Made by a program: the position numbers and the translations under genes. This document shows positions 39,977 through 49,456 of a DNA stretch of 64,000 nucleotides, in pieces. The stretch is taken from contig NZ_CP049259.1 in the NCBI RefSeq assembly GCF_011047315.1, forward strand, positions 992,001 to 1,056,000, given 5' to 3'. The notes under the pieces are model-generated. The model saw only the letters and a list, made by a program, of their open reading frames with translations. It was not told the DNA's origin and made no database searches. Source of the DNA: Altererythrobacter sp. BO-6 (lineage in GTDB: Bacteria; Pseudomonadota; Alphaproteobacteria; Sphingomonadales; Sphingomonadaceae). Within the stretch, counting starts at the first letter, position 1, and each line of letters begins with the position of its first letter.

Positions 39977-41481
39977 GCACTGCCTCCAGTCTGCGCCAGG
40001 ACAAGCTCGCGCGCTTTCTGATCCAGCGGAGCGCTCTCGAATGCAGCCATGAATTGCGCTGGATCGCCCTTCCAGCCGCCGGCAGCGAAGCACCGTGCGA
40101 TCTTGTCGATCCGCTGTGCTGCGCTCAGCGGGTGCCCCGGCGCACCAAGCGGCGCATCGACAAAACGCTGCATTTTGGTGCCGTCCTTGAGCGTCACGGT
40201 CACTGTCTGCGGCCCCAGCGCATTGGGATCGGGATTGTCATCGACTACGCATTCGATCCTCTGTGCGAGCGCGGCGACATCATCCTCGCCGATGAAAGCA
40301 TCGGTAAAGCGGACCGGATCGATCGTGCGATCGAGCAGCATGCGCGCGACGATATATTCAAGGCACAGCCGCGCATAGGCTGGCGACATCTTGGGCGACC
40401 ATGGCCGCGAGACCAGCAAACCGATCAGCGAAGGCACCTCTGCCCGCACCAGTGCCACGTCCTCGGCATCGAAATCCCGTTCTGCCCGCAGCTCGAGCAG
40501 CGCCGTCAGCACCGCCTGTGTTGCCCGTCCTGCCGGGAACGGCTTGTGCGCCATCTCCGTGATCTTCCACGGACTGCCCCATTGCGCGAGCGCCCCATCG
40601 AGATCCTCCGGCTGTTCGATCAGCGTGAAATAGCCAAACTTCCCGCTGACAACTTCATGCGGACCGGTAATGCCATGCGCAACCAGATCGGCGGCAGTGA
40701 GCGCAGCGCGCGCGGCGAATCCCACCTGTAAGGCCAGCGCTTCCGAGCCTTCCCAATGCGCTTGCATCGTGCCGCCCACCTGCGAATACGCCAGCCCGAG
40801 GACGTTGTGGAGTTGTTCCCGATCGTAGCCGCGCAGCTTGCCAACTGCCATCGCCGCACCCATCGTGCCCGCCGCCGAGGGCCTGAAAAAGCGGGGTGCG
40901 GTCGCGGCTGCCGAGCCGAAGAAGACCGCCGTCTCCACCCCGACAGCAAAGGCCAGCAGCAGGTCGCCATAGGTCGCGTCGCTCGATGCAAGGTCTGCGT
41001 GCAGGGCCGCAATGGTCGCACAAAGCGCGATGACAACAGAGGGTTCGTGCAGGCCGTCCCATTCGAGGCAGTGAATCTGGAAGCCGTTGATGACTGCCGC
41101 CTGGTGTGCCGGCAGGGCAATGTCGGGCCGGCCCAGGCAGCCGACATGTCCCGCTCCGCCAACAGCTTGCATAGCAGCAAGCACTCCATCGGCAGCCGGG
41201 TTGCATTTGCCGGCAATGCCGACCGCTAACGTGTCCGCCAAGAATATCCGTAAGGCGTTGATTGCGGCTGGATCGAGCGAACCGATATCAGCCTTTGCCA
41301 CCAGCTCGATCAGCCGCGCACTGTGCGTGTCGAAGCCGAAACGACTGTCCGCACGCGTGCTAGGGGGGAGGAGACAAGCTGCATCGCTCAGCCGAATTGC
41401 CAAGTCCCTGCCGCTCCAGCGATGCTGCCCCGGCAAATGCTCGACAGGCGGACATCCAACAGTACGGCAGGTTTCGCGCAC
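39973..41481 (-). CDS. MmgE/PrpD family protein (2-methylcitrate dehydratase-like)
   Basis: The reading from 41481 gives 502 residues, but similarity begins only near residue 50 (SARLIELVAKADIGS); a TTG at 41403 with AGGGAC upstream is a likelier start, which also leaves room for the divergent MFS promoter. Family segments are LRIFLADTLAVGIAG, AAVINGFQIHCLEWDG, RFFRPSAAGTMGAAMAVGKL and MAHKPFPAGRATQAVL. Members dehydrate 2-methylcitrate, decarboxylate cis-aconitate to itaconate or epimerise iminodisuccinate. It is the first gene of the minus-strand operon to 36986. Its true substrate may be a tricarboxylate-like breakdown product. Confidence 0.9.
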   Translation of the reverse strand: MRETCRTVGCPPVEHLPGQHRWSGRDLAIRLSDAACLLPPSTRADSRFGFDTHSARLIELVAKADIGSLDPAAINALRIFLADTLAVGIAGKCNPAADGVLAAMQAVGGAGHVGCLGRPDIALPAHQAAVINGFQIHCLEWDGLHEPSVVIALCATIAALHADLASSDATYGDLLLAFAVGVETAVFFGSAAATAPRFFRPSAAGTMGAAMAVGKLRGYDREQLHNVLGLAYSQVGGTMQAHWEGSEALALQVGFAARAALTAADLVAHGITGPHEVVSGKFGYFTLIEQPEDLDGALAQWGSPWKITEMAHKPFPAGRATQAVLTALLELRAERDFDAEDVALVRAEVPSLIGLLVSRPWSPKMSPAYARLCLEYIVARMLLDRTIDPVRFTDAFIGEDDVAALAQRIECVVDDNPDPNALGPQTVTVTLKDGTKMQRFVDAPLGAPGHPLSAAQRIDKIARCFAAGGWKGDPAQFMAAFESAPLDQKARELVLAQTGGSA

Positions 41482-41520
41482 GCAAAAAAGGCAATGTAAG
41501 GCGCTGAAGGGAAGACAGAT

Positions 41521-42756
41521 ATGGCATCAGAATTCCGCAAGGGCTGGAAGCCATTGGCGGCAGCAACGATTGGCGTTGCCTGCGGCTCTTCGCCGATTCC
41601 CTTCAACGTCCTTCCGATCGTGATCGGGCCCATCAATGCCGACCTGGGCTGGAGTTTCTTCGAAATCAGCGCAGCGGTAACCATTTACGGCATCATCGGC
41701 GCCTTGCTGGCTCCGGTCATCGGGTCGCTGGTGGACAAGCACGGCGTCAAACCGGTTGCACTGACCGCCTTGGGCCTGTTCGGCGTCAGTTTCGCCTCAA
41801 TGTATTTCGTTCCGGCGTTCCTGCCGGCATTCTACATCCTTTGGGCGATCATCGGGATTGTCGGGATCGGGTCGACGCCGGTGTCCTGGAGCCGCGCGAT
41901 CAGCATGTGGTTTCATGCCAACCGCGGGCTAGCGCTTGGGATCCTGTTGCTCGGTACAAGCTTGGCCGCGCTGGTCGTACCCCAATTGAGCAATTTTGTG
42001 CTGGAGAAGTCCGGCTGGCGGACAGTCTTTCCCGTGGTAGCCTTGTTGCCGCTCCTCGTAGCGCTCCCGCTGGCGCTGGTTTTCTTCCGCGAACCCAGGC
42101 CGGACGAAATGCCAGAGCAAGCCCTGGGAGAAGGCGGTGTATTGCGAGGATTTACACGGAACGAGGCGCTCCGCTCCTATCGCTTCTACGTCCTTTTCGG
42201 CAGCATCTGCCTGGTCGCGCTCGCCTATGGCGGCGCGCACATCCATATGGTCCAGATTGTCGTCCTGAAGGGCTTTGACACGACTTTTGCGGCAGGGGTC
42301 ATTTCTGTTGTCGCCATCGGCATCTTTGCCGGTCGCATCATAGTTGGCGCGTTGTTTGACCGTTTCTGGGCGCCGGGCATCGCATTCCCTGTTCTCTGCC
42401 TGCCCGTAATCTCCTGTATCCTGCTTGTCAGCGGCACCAATAGCGAAGCGCTCATCCTGGTTGCGGGCTTCTTCCTTGGCTTTGCGGCCGGAGCGGAGTC
42501 CGATGTCGTCGCGTTCATGGCGGCGCGGTATTTCGGGATGATCGAATACGGCCGGATTTACGGCCTGCTCTACATGCCGTTCGGGATCTTCGCTTCGATT
42601 TCCCCATTGTTGTATGGCATCGTGCGCGACCAGACCGGATCCTATGACCTGATGCTGATGGTCAGCATGGTCTTGTTCGCGATTGGCGGTGGAATCTTGC
42701 TTACACTGGGGCGTTATCCCGAACTTCCTGCGGCGCGTTCGGCCGCACCCGCATAA
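41521..42756 (+). CDS. MFS transporter (monocarboxylate/oxalate antiporter type)
   Basis: The 411-residue protein has twelve hydrophobic segments. Helices 1-3 read ACGSSPIPFNVLPIVIGPIN and IGALLAPVIGSLVDKHGVKP with the MFS loop motif. SMWFHANRGLALGILLLGTSL is typical of the MCT/OFA branch that carries monocarboxylates or oxalate-like acids. It heads a plus-strand operon followed 24 bases later by a methyltransferase. It likely imports or exports an organic acid intermediate. Confidence 0.9.
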   Translation: MASEFRKGWKPLAAATIGVACGSSPIPFNVLPIVIGPINADLGWSFFEISAAVTIYGIIGALLAPVIGSLVDKHGVKPVALTALGLFGVSFASMYFVPAFLPAFYILWAIIGIVGIGSTPVSWSRAISMWFHANRGLALGILLLGTSLAALVVPQLSNFVLEKSGWRTVFPVVALLPLLVALPLALVFFREPRPDEMPEQALGEGGVLRGFTRNEALRSYRFYVLFGSICLVALAYGGAHIHMVQIVVLKGFDTTFAAGVISVVAIGIFAGRIIVGALFDRFWAPGIAFPVLCLPVISCILLVSGTNSEALILVAGFFLGFAAGAESDVVAFMAARYFGMIEYGRIYGLLYMPFGIFASISPLLYGIVRDQTGSYDLMLMVSMVLFAIGGGILLTLGRYPELPAARSAAPA

Positions 42757-42780
42757 TTACGACCTTACCGGAGAAAATCC

Positions 42781-44001
42781 ATGACCGATATCAGCATCGC
42801 ACCGCCCTATACGGAAGTGCACCAGCATGATGTCTTTCCCAAGCCTAACCATGACGAAGCGGCGAGGTACAATTTCCTCGCAAACTTCAACCGCTACATG
42901 GCGCAGGCACTCGGGCCCGGTAATGCACTCGCTTACGAAAAGCGCGTACTGCCGAAATTCATCGCCGAACATGGCCGCGAACCGAACAACCGCCACGAAG
43001 TGCGCAAGGCTATGAATGCAGACCCGTATCACCGGATGTGGTCGGCGTTGCGGCGCAATTCGATGGAATTCCGCCAGCAGAACGGGCGCGGCATTGTGCT
43101 GCGCCAGCACGCCGAACTTTCGGAAAAGATACGCGAAGCCAATGGCAACGGCCCCGGGCTGGAGCTTGACCCAACGATTTCCACCCCGCGTTATCAGGAT
43201 GCCGTAGATATCCATTGCATGCCGGGAAGCTATCACGGGGAAGAATGCCCTGGCGATTTCTCAGCGGGTGCAAATTACGACAGTGGCATCTTCGCGACCA
43301 CGGCGGGCGGCATTGGCGCGCTGTCCGACGGTGCGGGGCAGGCCATCGTCGACTGGATCAAACGCACCCGGCCGGGCTGGCAGCCGCGCCGCGTGCTCGA
43401 TATCGGTGTGACAATCGGGCACAATATCGTCCCGCTGGCGCTGGCGTTTCCGGAAACGGAGATTGTCGCGATAGACACCGCCGCACCCGTGCTGCGGTAT
43501 GGCCATGCCCGTGCTCGGGCGCTGGGCGCGCACAACATCACTTTCATCCAGGCCAATGCGGAAGACCTGTCGCGCTGGGCGGACGGGCATTTCGACTGGG
43601 TGCAAACCACCATGTTCATGCACGAAACCAGCCGCTCGGCGCTGCCCCGGATCATGGCCGAGGGGTATCGCGTGCTCGCTGAAGGCGGGCTCATGCTGCA
43701 CCTCGAGCAGCCGCCCTACAAGCCGGAAATGCCGGTCTACGAGCAGTTCATCCGCGACTGGGATTCGTTCAATAACAACGAGCCATTCTGGAGCACGGTC
43801 CACACGCTGAACCTTACCGGCATGATGCAGGATGCCGGGTTCGACGAAAGCGAAGTGTTCGAGGATCACGTCAAGGCCGTGGTCGATCGCAGCGTTTTCA
43901 CCGCCACCGCCGACGAGGGCGAGAAGGAAGATCATGGTCGCGCCGCAGCCTGGTATGCGCTGGGCGGATGGAAGGGCAGTCACGGGGAAGCCGCCGCCTG
44001 A
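42781..44001 (+). CDS. class I SAM-dependent methyltransferase with long N-terminal domain (close paralogue of 10188-11402)
   Basis: The 406-residue protein matches 10188-11402 along its whole length: PPYTEVHQHDVFPKPNHDE, NALAYEKRVLPKF, SALRRNSMEFR, VDIHCMPGSYHGE and motif I VLDIGVTIGHN. In motif I the usual Gly-Cys-Gly is IGVTIGHN, parallel to IGCTVGHN in the paralogue. EPFWSTVHTLNLTGMMQDAGF is also shared. Unlike the other three methyltransferases it is not followed by the small helical partner gene; its stop overlaps the start of a beta-lactamase-fold gene as TGATG. The acceptor is unknown. Confidence 0.9.
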   Translation: MTDISIAPPYTEVHQHDVFPKPNHDEAARYNFLANFNRYMAQALGPGNALAYEKRVLPKFIAEHGREPNNRHEVRKAMNADPYHRMWSALRRNSMEFRQQNGRGIVLRQHAELSEKIREANGNGPGLELDPTISTPRYQDAVDIHCMPGSYHGEECPGDFSAGANYDSGIFATTAGGIGALSDGAGQAIVDWIKRTRPGWQPRRVLDIGVTIGHNIVPLALAFPETEIVAIDTAAPVLRYGHARARALGAHNITFIQANAEDLSRWADGHFDWVQTTMFMHETSRSALPRIMAEGYRVLAEGGLMLHLEQPPYKPEMPVYEQFIRDWDSFNNNEPFWSTVHTLNLTGMMQDAGFDESEVFEDHVKAVVDRSVFTATADEGEKEDHGRAAAWYALGGWKGSHGEAAA

Positions 44002-45284
44002 TGCAACGGGCCAACAGCCGTAGCAGGATCGAGGCAGCGCTCCACCGCGCTGAAATCTGCCTGGCGGCTTGCTTGCTGGGATGGTCCGCACCGTTGCTGG
44101 CGCAAGATTTTCCCCCGAATGTCTCAAACCCGGACCAAGCAATCACTGACTGGCGCTACAACGATCCCGTCTTTTTCTGGCGCTTGGCCTCGCAACCCGA
44201 AGACCCGTTCGAACCACCTGACTGGTTCTACTGGCCAGACGCGGTGATCGAAGGCGCCCCTGCCCCCTTCCTGCCGCAGGTCGAGCAGGGGCGTGAGACC
44301 ATTTCGCCCGCCGCACTGCGGGATATGGAAGCTTGGGCCGAGGCACGGAAAAGCAACGTCCTGATCGTGATCCATAAGGGCCAGGTACTGCTCGAACGGT
44401 ACTGGAACGACACCAGGCCCGACCAACTGCTTAACGGTCGGGCCATCTCCCGCTCGGTCACGCCGATGGTTCTGGGTTTTGCGGCAGAGGACGGCAAATT
44501 GTCGCTCGACGATCCGATCGGCAAGTTCATCACCGAATGGCAGGAAGATCCCCGCGGGAAGATTTCGATCCGCCAGCTTGCCCAGAATGTATCCGGCCTG
44601 GAAGTCGCCAGGCAAATGCCAGCCGACCAGATCGAAGGAAACAAGGACCTGTGCCTCGTTTATTGCGGCGATGTGGTTCGTGCCGCTCTCGCCTACGATC
44701 TGGTGACCGCGCCTGGCACCAGGTTCGAGGTCGCGCAGGAAAACATGCAGCTGCTGGCGCTGGTCATCGAACGGGCAACCGGCACCCCGATCCAGACGCT
44801 CGTCTCGCGGCACATCTGGCAGCCGATGGGCGGATCTAATGCGACATTCCAGTTCGACCGGCCCGGTGGCACCGCCCGCACCATGTGCTGCATGCGGGCA
44901 ACGGCGCGCGACTGGACGCGACTTGGCGTGCTGCTTGCCAATCAAGGCAAATGGCAAGGGCGGCAAGTGGTGCCGGCCAGCTGGATTGCGACCATGGCAA
45001 CGCCATCAGCCCGCAACGCGAATTTCGGGCTGGGCCTGTGGCTTGGCTCACCCTTTGTCGAAATGCGTGGCTATTTCGAAGGTCAGCCAGGGGTCATCCC
45101 GCAGTCCGAACCGTTCCTGGCTGACGATGTCAGGATCATGGAAGGCGGCGGCTTCCGGATCGTTCATGCTGTGCCTTCGCAAGAGCTGGTGATCTTCCGC
45201 CACGGCCAATTCGTGGATGATTGGGACACGGCATTTCTGGTGAACACGGCGATCCGCGGGATGCAAAAAGGCAAACGCCGATGA
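44001..45284 (+). CDS. exported beta-lactamase-fold protein with degenerate active site
   Basis: The start is ATG 44001, overlapping the methyltransferase stop as TGATG, giving 427 residues with a signal peptide ending near LLAQD. The fold is that of serine beta-lactamase/class C esterases and it aligns well with 53189-54547. However, the SxxK motif reads SVTP (152-155), so Lys is Pro, and the YxN motif reads VAQ (244-246), so both Tyr and Asn are lost. Only the Ser remains. The protein is therefore probably a pseudoenzyme, perhaps a ligand-binding or partner subunit. It is coupled to a periplasmic hydrolase downstream by an ATGA overlap. Confidence 0.85.
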   Translation: MQRANSRSRIEAALHRAEICLAACLLGWSAPLLAQDFPPNVSNPDQAITDWRYNDPVFFWRLASQPEDPFEPPDWFYWPDAVIEGAPAPFLPQVEQGRETISPAALRDMEAWAEARKSNVLIVIHKGQVLLERYWNDTRPDQLLNGRAISRSVTPMVLGFAAEDGKLSLDDPIGKFITEWQEDPRGKISIRQLAQNVSGLEVARQMPADQIEGNKDLCLVYCGDVVRAALAYDLVTAPGTRFEVAQENMQLLALVIERATGTPIQTLVSRHIWQPMGGSNATFQFDRPGGTARTMCCMRATARDWTRLGVLLANQGKWQGRQVVPASWIATMATPSARNANFGLGLWLGSPFVEMRGYFEGQPGVIPQSEPFLADDVRIMEGGGFRIVHAVPSQELVIFRHGQFVDDWDTAFLVNTAIRGMQKGKRR

Positions 45285-46228
45285 CCCGTTTCTGGAAAGC
45301 CGCGCTGGCGCAAGCCGCGATCCTGCTCTCGCTCCTCACGGGATCGGTCGCCCAAGCGGAGACCTTTTACGTCGAAGGCTATCAAGGCGTGCCGCTGGCG
45401 GTGACGGTCGAAGGGCCTGAAGACGGGCCCGAAATTCTGTTTCTGCACGGGATCGGGATGGGCGCGGACAGTTTCAGCCCGCAGCTCCGATCTGATCTTG
45501 CAACGCGGTATCGCATGGTCGTGTTCGACCTGCGCGGTCACGGTATGTCAGGCAAACCATCCGAAGCGGAAGCCTACACCTTGCGCGACGTCTGGGCGGG
45601 CGATGTCAGCCGCGTGATCGCGGCAACCGGACTCAAGCGGCCGATCGTCGTCGCGTGGTCTTATGGAACGCTGGTAACGGCCGACTTCCTTCTGGCCGAA
45701 GGGACTGACAGCGTTTCCGGGTTGGTCATGGTGAGCGCGCTGGGCGGGCTTGTCACTCCAACGCCTCAAGCTGCGCCAATCGACCCGCAGGTGACGCAGG
45801 ACATGGCCGAATATTACAACCTGCGCCAAAGCGTGTCGCTGACGGATCAGGAAGCCGCAGTCAGTATCCTTGCTCCGCTTTTATACGAGGCAACCGAGGA
45901 TGGCCCCTCACGCGAATGGCAGGAGCGGGCGCGGCTGCTCGGCCTGATGGTCCCGCCCTATGCGCAGCCATTCTTGCGCAAGCATCCCAGCGATAACCTC
46001 GCGTTGCTGCCGCAGCTGAAGGAGACGCCGCTGCTCGTTGTGCATGGCGTATCGGACTTTGCCGTCAACCCGGCCGACATCGCGACGCTCCAGGCCTATT
46101 TGCCGCAAGCGCGCGTTCTGACCGTCGATCCGGGTGGTCATTCCCCCTTCGCGGAGCGGCCTGAGACATTCAATGCGGCGCTCGCTGCATTCGTCGACGA
46201 GAATTGGAGAAGCCCCCATGATAAGTAG
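45281..46228 (+). CDS. periplasmic alpha/beta hydrolase with Ser nucleophile
   Basis: The start is ATG 45281, overlapping the previous stop as ATGA, giving 315 residues. A Sec signal peptide ends near VAQAET. The mature domain shows ILFLHGIGMGADSFSPQL, VFDLRGHGMSGKP, the nucleophile elbow VAWSYG (Ser), an acid in VHGVSDFAVNP and the catalytic His in DPGGHSPFAERP. The complete triad contrasts with the GxHxG hydrolases in this window. It could cleave an ester, lactone or carbon-carbon bond in the periplasm. It overlaps the following DUF1838 gene by 11 bases. Confidence 0.9.
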   Translation: MTRFWKAALAQAAILLSLLTGSVAQAETFYVEGYQGVPLAVTVEGPEDGPEILFLHGIGMGADSFSPQLRSDLATRYRMVVFDLRGHGMSGKPSEAEAYTLRDVWAGDVSRVIAATGLKRPIVVAWSYGTLVTADFLLAEGTDSVSGLVMVSALGGLVTPTPQAAPIDPQVTQDMAEYYNLRQSVSLTDQEAAVSILAPLLYEATEDGPSREWQERARLLGLMVPPYAQPFLRKHPSDNLALLPQLKETPLLVVHGVSDFAVNPADIATLQAYLPQARVLTVDPGGHSPFAERPETFNAALAAFVDENWRSPHDK

Positions 46229-47105
46229 ACGCAGCTTTGTCGGTTCCGCCGCCGCTCTTTCAGCAGGTAGTGCGATGCTCAATTCCGGGACAGCAATGGC
46301 CAAGAAGGCGCAAGCGCAACATTGGCCCGAAAATCCCAAGATGACGTCGCAATTCGTGGAATTCGACGATCCGATCGAGGAGTTCGAAGCCCATTTCCGG
46401 ATCGAGCGTGACCTGGTGGAGCACCAAGGGACAGCGCTCACATGGTTCTACTGGATGGTCTACATGGTGCCTGGCGACCGTCCGCCCCTGCCGATGCTGC
46501 GCTACGAAGGATTGGAGTACAGCTATTTTCGCAAGGTGGCGGACCACACCTATCGCATCCATGCGCACAATATCTCGGTGCCGATGAGCCTGGAAACCAA
46601 TGATTACATGGAATCCATGGTCAACCCATTGACCGGCGAGACCATCGCCACACCGACCAACCTGCTGCTCAACGATCCAGGCACTGTGCATTCGCCCAAG
46701 GGGTTCCGCAATGTCTCCAGTGATGGCTCGCGCTACACCGTCCCCTATCGCCAGTTTCGCCTTGAGAACGGCAAGATGAAACTCGACAGCATTCGCTCGG
46801 CCCCGCCCGACTGGCCGCTCAATCACATGGAAAGCTCTATCCAGGAGGTCGACTATGACGATTTCATGGACAAGAGCATCACCAGCCTCGCGACCAAATC
46901 GACCGGGGTCTACGTCTTCCCCTATTCGAAGTGGATGAACATGGGCGACAGGCCCGGCCATCTTTTGGGCTATTGGGATGCCTACAAGATTCCGAGCGTG
47001 CAGCACTTTCCGGACAAGTTCCTGAGCAAACTGGAACGCGATCATCCCGATCTTCTCGAACCAAGGTGGGATGACTTCGAACGGCCGGTTTCGTTTGAGT
47101 ACTAA
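46218..47105 (+). CDS. Tat-exported DUF1838 family protein (copy 4)
   Basis: The start is ATG 46218, giving 295 residues that begin with a Tat signal (ISRRSFVGSAAALSAGSAM, cleavage near TAMAK). It is the most diverged DUF1838 copy: RIHAHNISVPMSLET, VNPLTGETIATPTNLLLNDPG and YSKWMNMGDRPGHLLGYW correspond to the HVANDPVN and WLPWMKMGDRNG regions of copies 1 and 2. It sits between a periplasmic hydrolase and a PhyH-type oxygenase. The function is unknown. Confidence 0.82.
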   Translation: MISRRSFVGSAAALSAGSAMLNSGTAMAKKAQAQHWPENPKMTSQFVEFDDPIEEFEAHFRIERDLVEHQGTALTWFYWMVYMVPGDRPPLPMLRYEGLEYSYFRKVADHTYRIHAHNISVPMSLETNDYMESMVNPLTGETIATPTNLLLNDPGTVHSPKGFRNVSSDGSRYTVPYRQFRLENGKMKLDSIRSAPPDWPLNHMESSIQEVDYDDFMDKSITSLATKSTGVYVFPYSKWMNMGDRPGHLLGYWDAYKIPSVQHFPDKFLSKLERDHPDLLEPRWDDFERPVSFEY

Positions 47106-47213
47106 CATCGGCGATTTGACCGAGATATCCGATGCGTGGACAAATGAAATCGGCAACGCGCTGCCGGGCACCCGAATTTGGTATCGGTGAGGAGTTTTCG
47201 AAGGAGCAATTTC

Positions 47214-48194
47214 ATGCCTCTCAATTCTCGCCCACTCCGCGACGTCACGCAACAGGATATCGATGATTACCAGCGCGATGGGGTGGTTTGCCTGCGCCAG
47301 GTGCTCGACAAGGACTGGATCGAACTGCTGGAGCCGATCGCACGCGAGGTCATCATCGAGAAGAAGGATGTTGGCCTGCTTCCCACGATACCGGGGCGAT
47401 ATATGGCGCGCCGACTGGAGGCCTATCGCAAGCTGATGTTCGAAGGCCCGATTGCCGAAGCCGCTGGCAAGGTCCTGCAGTCGAAGGAAATCCGTTTCTA
47501 TTTCGACGAATTCTTCGCGAAGCCGCCGCAGTCGGACGCCAAGACGCTGTGGCATTGCGACCGCATGGGTTTTCCCGTCGAGGGCAAAATGGTGCCATCG
47601 CTCTGGATCCCGCTGACCCCGATCGTGAAGGAAAATTGCCTCGAGGTGCTGGCTGAAACGCAGCATGACGATGTGCCCTATTGGTTGTTCAGCCCCAACG
47701 CGCGCAAAATGATCAAGCCCGATGACCGTGTGCCGCACCCGGATATCGAACCACTGCGCGGGCAGGAGGGCAAGCGCTTCCTGACCTGGGACATGGAGCC
47801 AGGCGATATGCTGGTGGTCCACCCATGGGCGCTGCACTATTCGGGCGGCAACCCGACCGACGACTGGCGCATCGCGATTTCCGAACGTGTGTTCGGCGAC
47901 GATATCCGCTGGGCGCCACGCCCCGATTGCCTCAATATCGCTGGCGTTTCCTTCGACGAAATGCTGGATGGCGAAAAGCCCGCCGGGCCGCTGTTCCCGC
48001 TGTTGTGGTCGGAAGACGGCCGCAAGGACGACGATAGCGAATATCCGCGTGGCTTCGCCACAACCTGGTCCAAGCGCGAAATGGGTGGCGTCAACGAGTA
48101 CGACACCTTCAAGAAGATGAAGATCAAGGAAGATGCCGGCGAGCTCTCTGCCAAAGAGCGTTCACCGGATCACCAGAAGGTCGGCATGCACTGA
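47214..48194 (+). CDS. phytanoyl-CoA dioxygenase (PhyH) family 2-oxoglutarate/Fe(II) oxygenase
   Basis: The start is ATG 47214 after AAGGAGCAATTTC, giving 326 residues. The jelly-roll iron site is visible as WHCDRMGFP (His-x-Asp), with the distal His in VVHPWALHYSGGNP and the 2-oxoglutarate-binding Arg in DWRIAISERV. SLWIPLTPIVKENCLEVL is a conserved PhyH strand pair. Such enzymes hydroxylate, demethylate or dehydrogenate using oxygen and 2-oxoglutarate. It has no signal peptide, so it acts in the cytosol. It ends the plus-strand run from 41521. Confidence 0.92.
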   Translation: MPLNSRPLRDVTQQDIDDYQRDGVVCLRQVLDKDWIELLEPIAREVIIEKKDVGLLPTIPGRYMARRLEAYRKLMFEGPIAEAAGKVLQSKEIRFYFDEFFAKPPQSDAKTLWHCDRMGFPVEGKMVPSLWIPLTPIVKENCLEVLAETQHDDVPYWLFSPNARKMIKPDDRVPHPDIEPLRGQEGKRFLTWDMEPGDMLVVHPWALHYSGGNPTDDWRIAISERVFGDDIRWAPRPDCLNIAGVSFDEMLDGEKPAGPLFPLLWSEDGRKDDDSEYPRGFATTWSKREMGGVNEYDTFKKMKIKEDAGELSAKERSPDHQKVGMH

Positions 48195-48236
48195 ACGGTC
48201 GCCTGACAAGCCAATGTGCAGGCGCATGGCAGCTGA

Positions 48237-49454
48237 TCAGTCGATTGCTCGCGCCAGCAAATTAGGCAGGACTGAATCGTCGAACTGCAGGTTGACGAGC
48301 CCCGAACGTGCGATCGTTAGCCCCTTGGACGGCATGACGTATACCCGCTGCCCGCCAAACCCGTCGAAATAAACGATGTCCTTCGCGACAAAGGGTTCTG
48401 CGTGCGGAACCTTGACGGGATTGGCCGCGCTGTAGGCGCGCTGCGGCGTCCACTCACGCCCCAGCCAGACCTGTAACCCATACTGGGCATTGGCCGCCGA
48501 CGGCTTTGCCATCGCCGCTATCCAGGCTGCCGACACGATCTGCCTGCCATTCGCCCTCCCCTTATTGCGAATGATCTCGCCGATCCGCGCCCAGTCCCGC
48601 AGGTTCGCATGCAACCCGGCATAACCGCGCATCTTGCCCGCCGCATCAAGCCAGATCAGCGCCTCCGATCCGCCCATCTGGCACCACAGTTCCGAATGCA
48701 GGAACTGCTCAAGGCTGGCATACCCCGCAGCTGTGACCCGGTGATCGAGCGCGAGAGCCAGTACCTTGCTTACCGCGTTGCCATAAGCAAATTCGCTGCC
48801 CGGAGTGGTAGCCAGTTCAGTCTGCAAGGCCACCGCCGCCACATCCGGCGCGAAGATCATCTGCATGAAATTGGCCTGGCCAAGCCCGCTCGACATGGTC
48901 AGCATCTGGCGCAACGTAATCTCGCCGCGCGGATCTCCAGCCCATTCGGCAACATAATTGCCCACTGGATCGTCGATCGAACCGATAATCCCTTTGTCGA
49001 GCGCGATCCCGTACAGCAGGGCGAGGACTGATTTCATCTGCGAAGCAGATGCGGTCAGCGTCGTTTCGTCAGCCCCGTCGGCATAGCTTTCATGAACCAG
49101 CTGGCCGTCTTTCATCACGATCAGGCCGACGCCTTGCTGCTCGTCGGAATAGGCCTTGGCCACCGCTATCGCCGCGGCAAGCTTCGGGTCGGCGGCCTCA
49201 GCTTTTGGCACTGGAGCCGCAGTGCAGGCGGTAAGGCGATAAGTGGGCCGATAGCGTTCGACATCCAGGATCGTCGCGCCCTGGAATTCGTCCGGCCGCA
49301 TCGGGTTGTCGAGATCCGAATAGAGCGAGGCCTGGTCGGCAATCGCCGCATTCGACGAAGCCGTCTCAGCTGCAGTCGGCGTTGCCGTTACGCTGGCACA
49401 GGAAGGCAGCAGCAACGCGCTCGTAATCGCGAGGGCAAGAGCACGTGTCCGCAT
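48237..49454 (-). CDS. lipoprotein serine hydrolase, beta-lactamase/class C esterase fold
   Basis: The start is ATG 49454, giving 405 residues with a lipoprotein signal (lipobox LLPSC, Cys19). The active site looks intact: SQMK (138-141) for SxxK and YGN (224-226) for YxN, with GFGGQRVYVMPSKG near the C-terminus. Family members are esterases, amidases or peptidases; resistance to antibiotics is not implied by this context. It is the last gene of the minus-strand operon and starts 3 bases after the COG4188-like hydrolase. It is a paralogue of 53189-54547 and of the degenerate 44001-45284. It should act on the periplasmic side of a membrane. Confidence 0.9.
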   Translation of the reverse strand: MRTRALALAITSALLLPSCASVTATPTAAETASSNAAIADQASLYSDLDNPMRPDEFQGATILDVERYRPTYRLTACTAAPVPKAEAADPKLAAAIAVAKAYSDEQQGVGLIVMKDGQLVHESYADGADETTLTASASQMKSVLALLYGIALDKGIIGSIDDPVGNYVAEWAGDPRGEITLRQMLTMSSGLGQANFMQMIFAPDVAAVALQTELATTPGSEFAYGNAVSKVLALALDHRVTAAGYASLEQFLHSELWCQMGGSEALIWLDAAGKMRGYAGLHANLRDWARIGEIIRNKGRANGRQIVSAAWIAAMAKPSAANAQYGLQVWLGREWTPQRAYSAANPVKVPHAEPFVAKDIVYFDGFGGQRVYVMPSKGLTIARSGLVNLQFDDSVLPNLLARAID

Positions 49455-49456
49455 AT

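Noticed and set aside
46260..47837. Minus-strand reading frame of 525 codons across the DUF1838 and PhyH genes
   Set aside because: It spans two well-supported plus-strand genes and shows only shadow-like Arg/His-rich composition.
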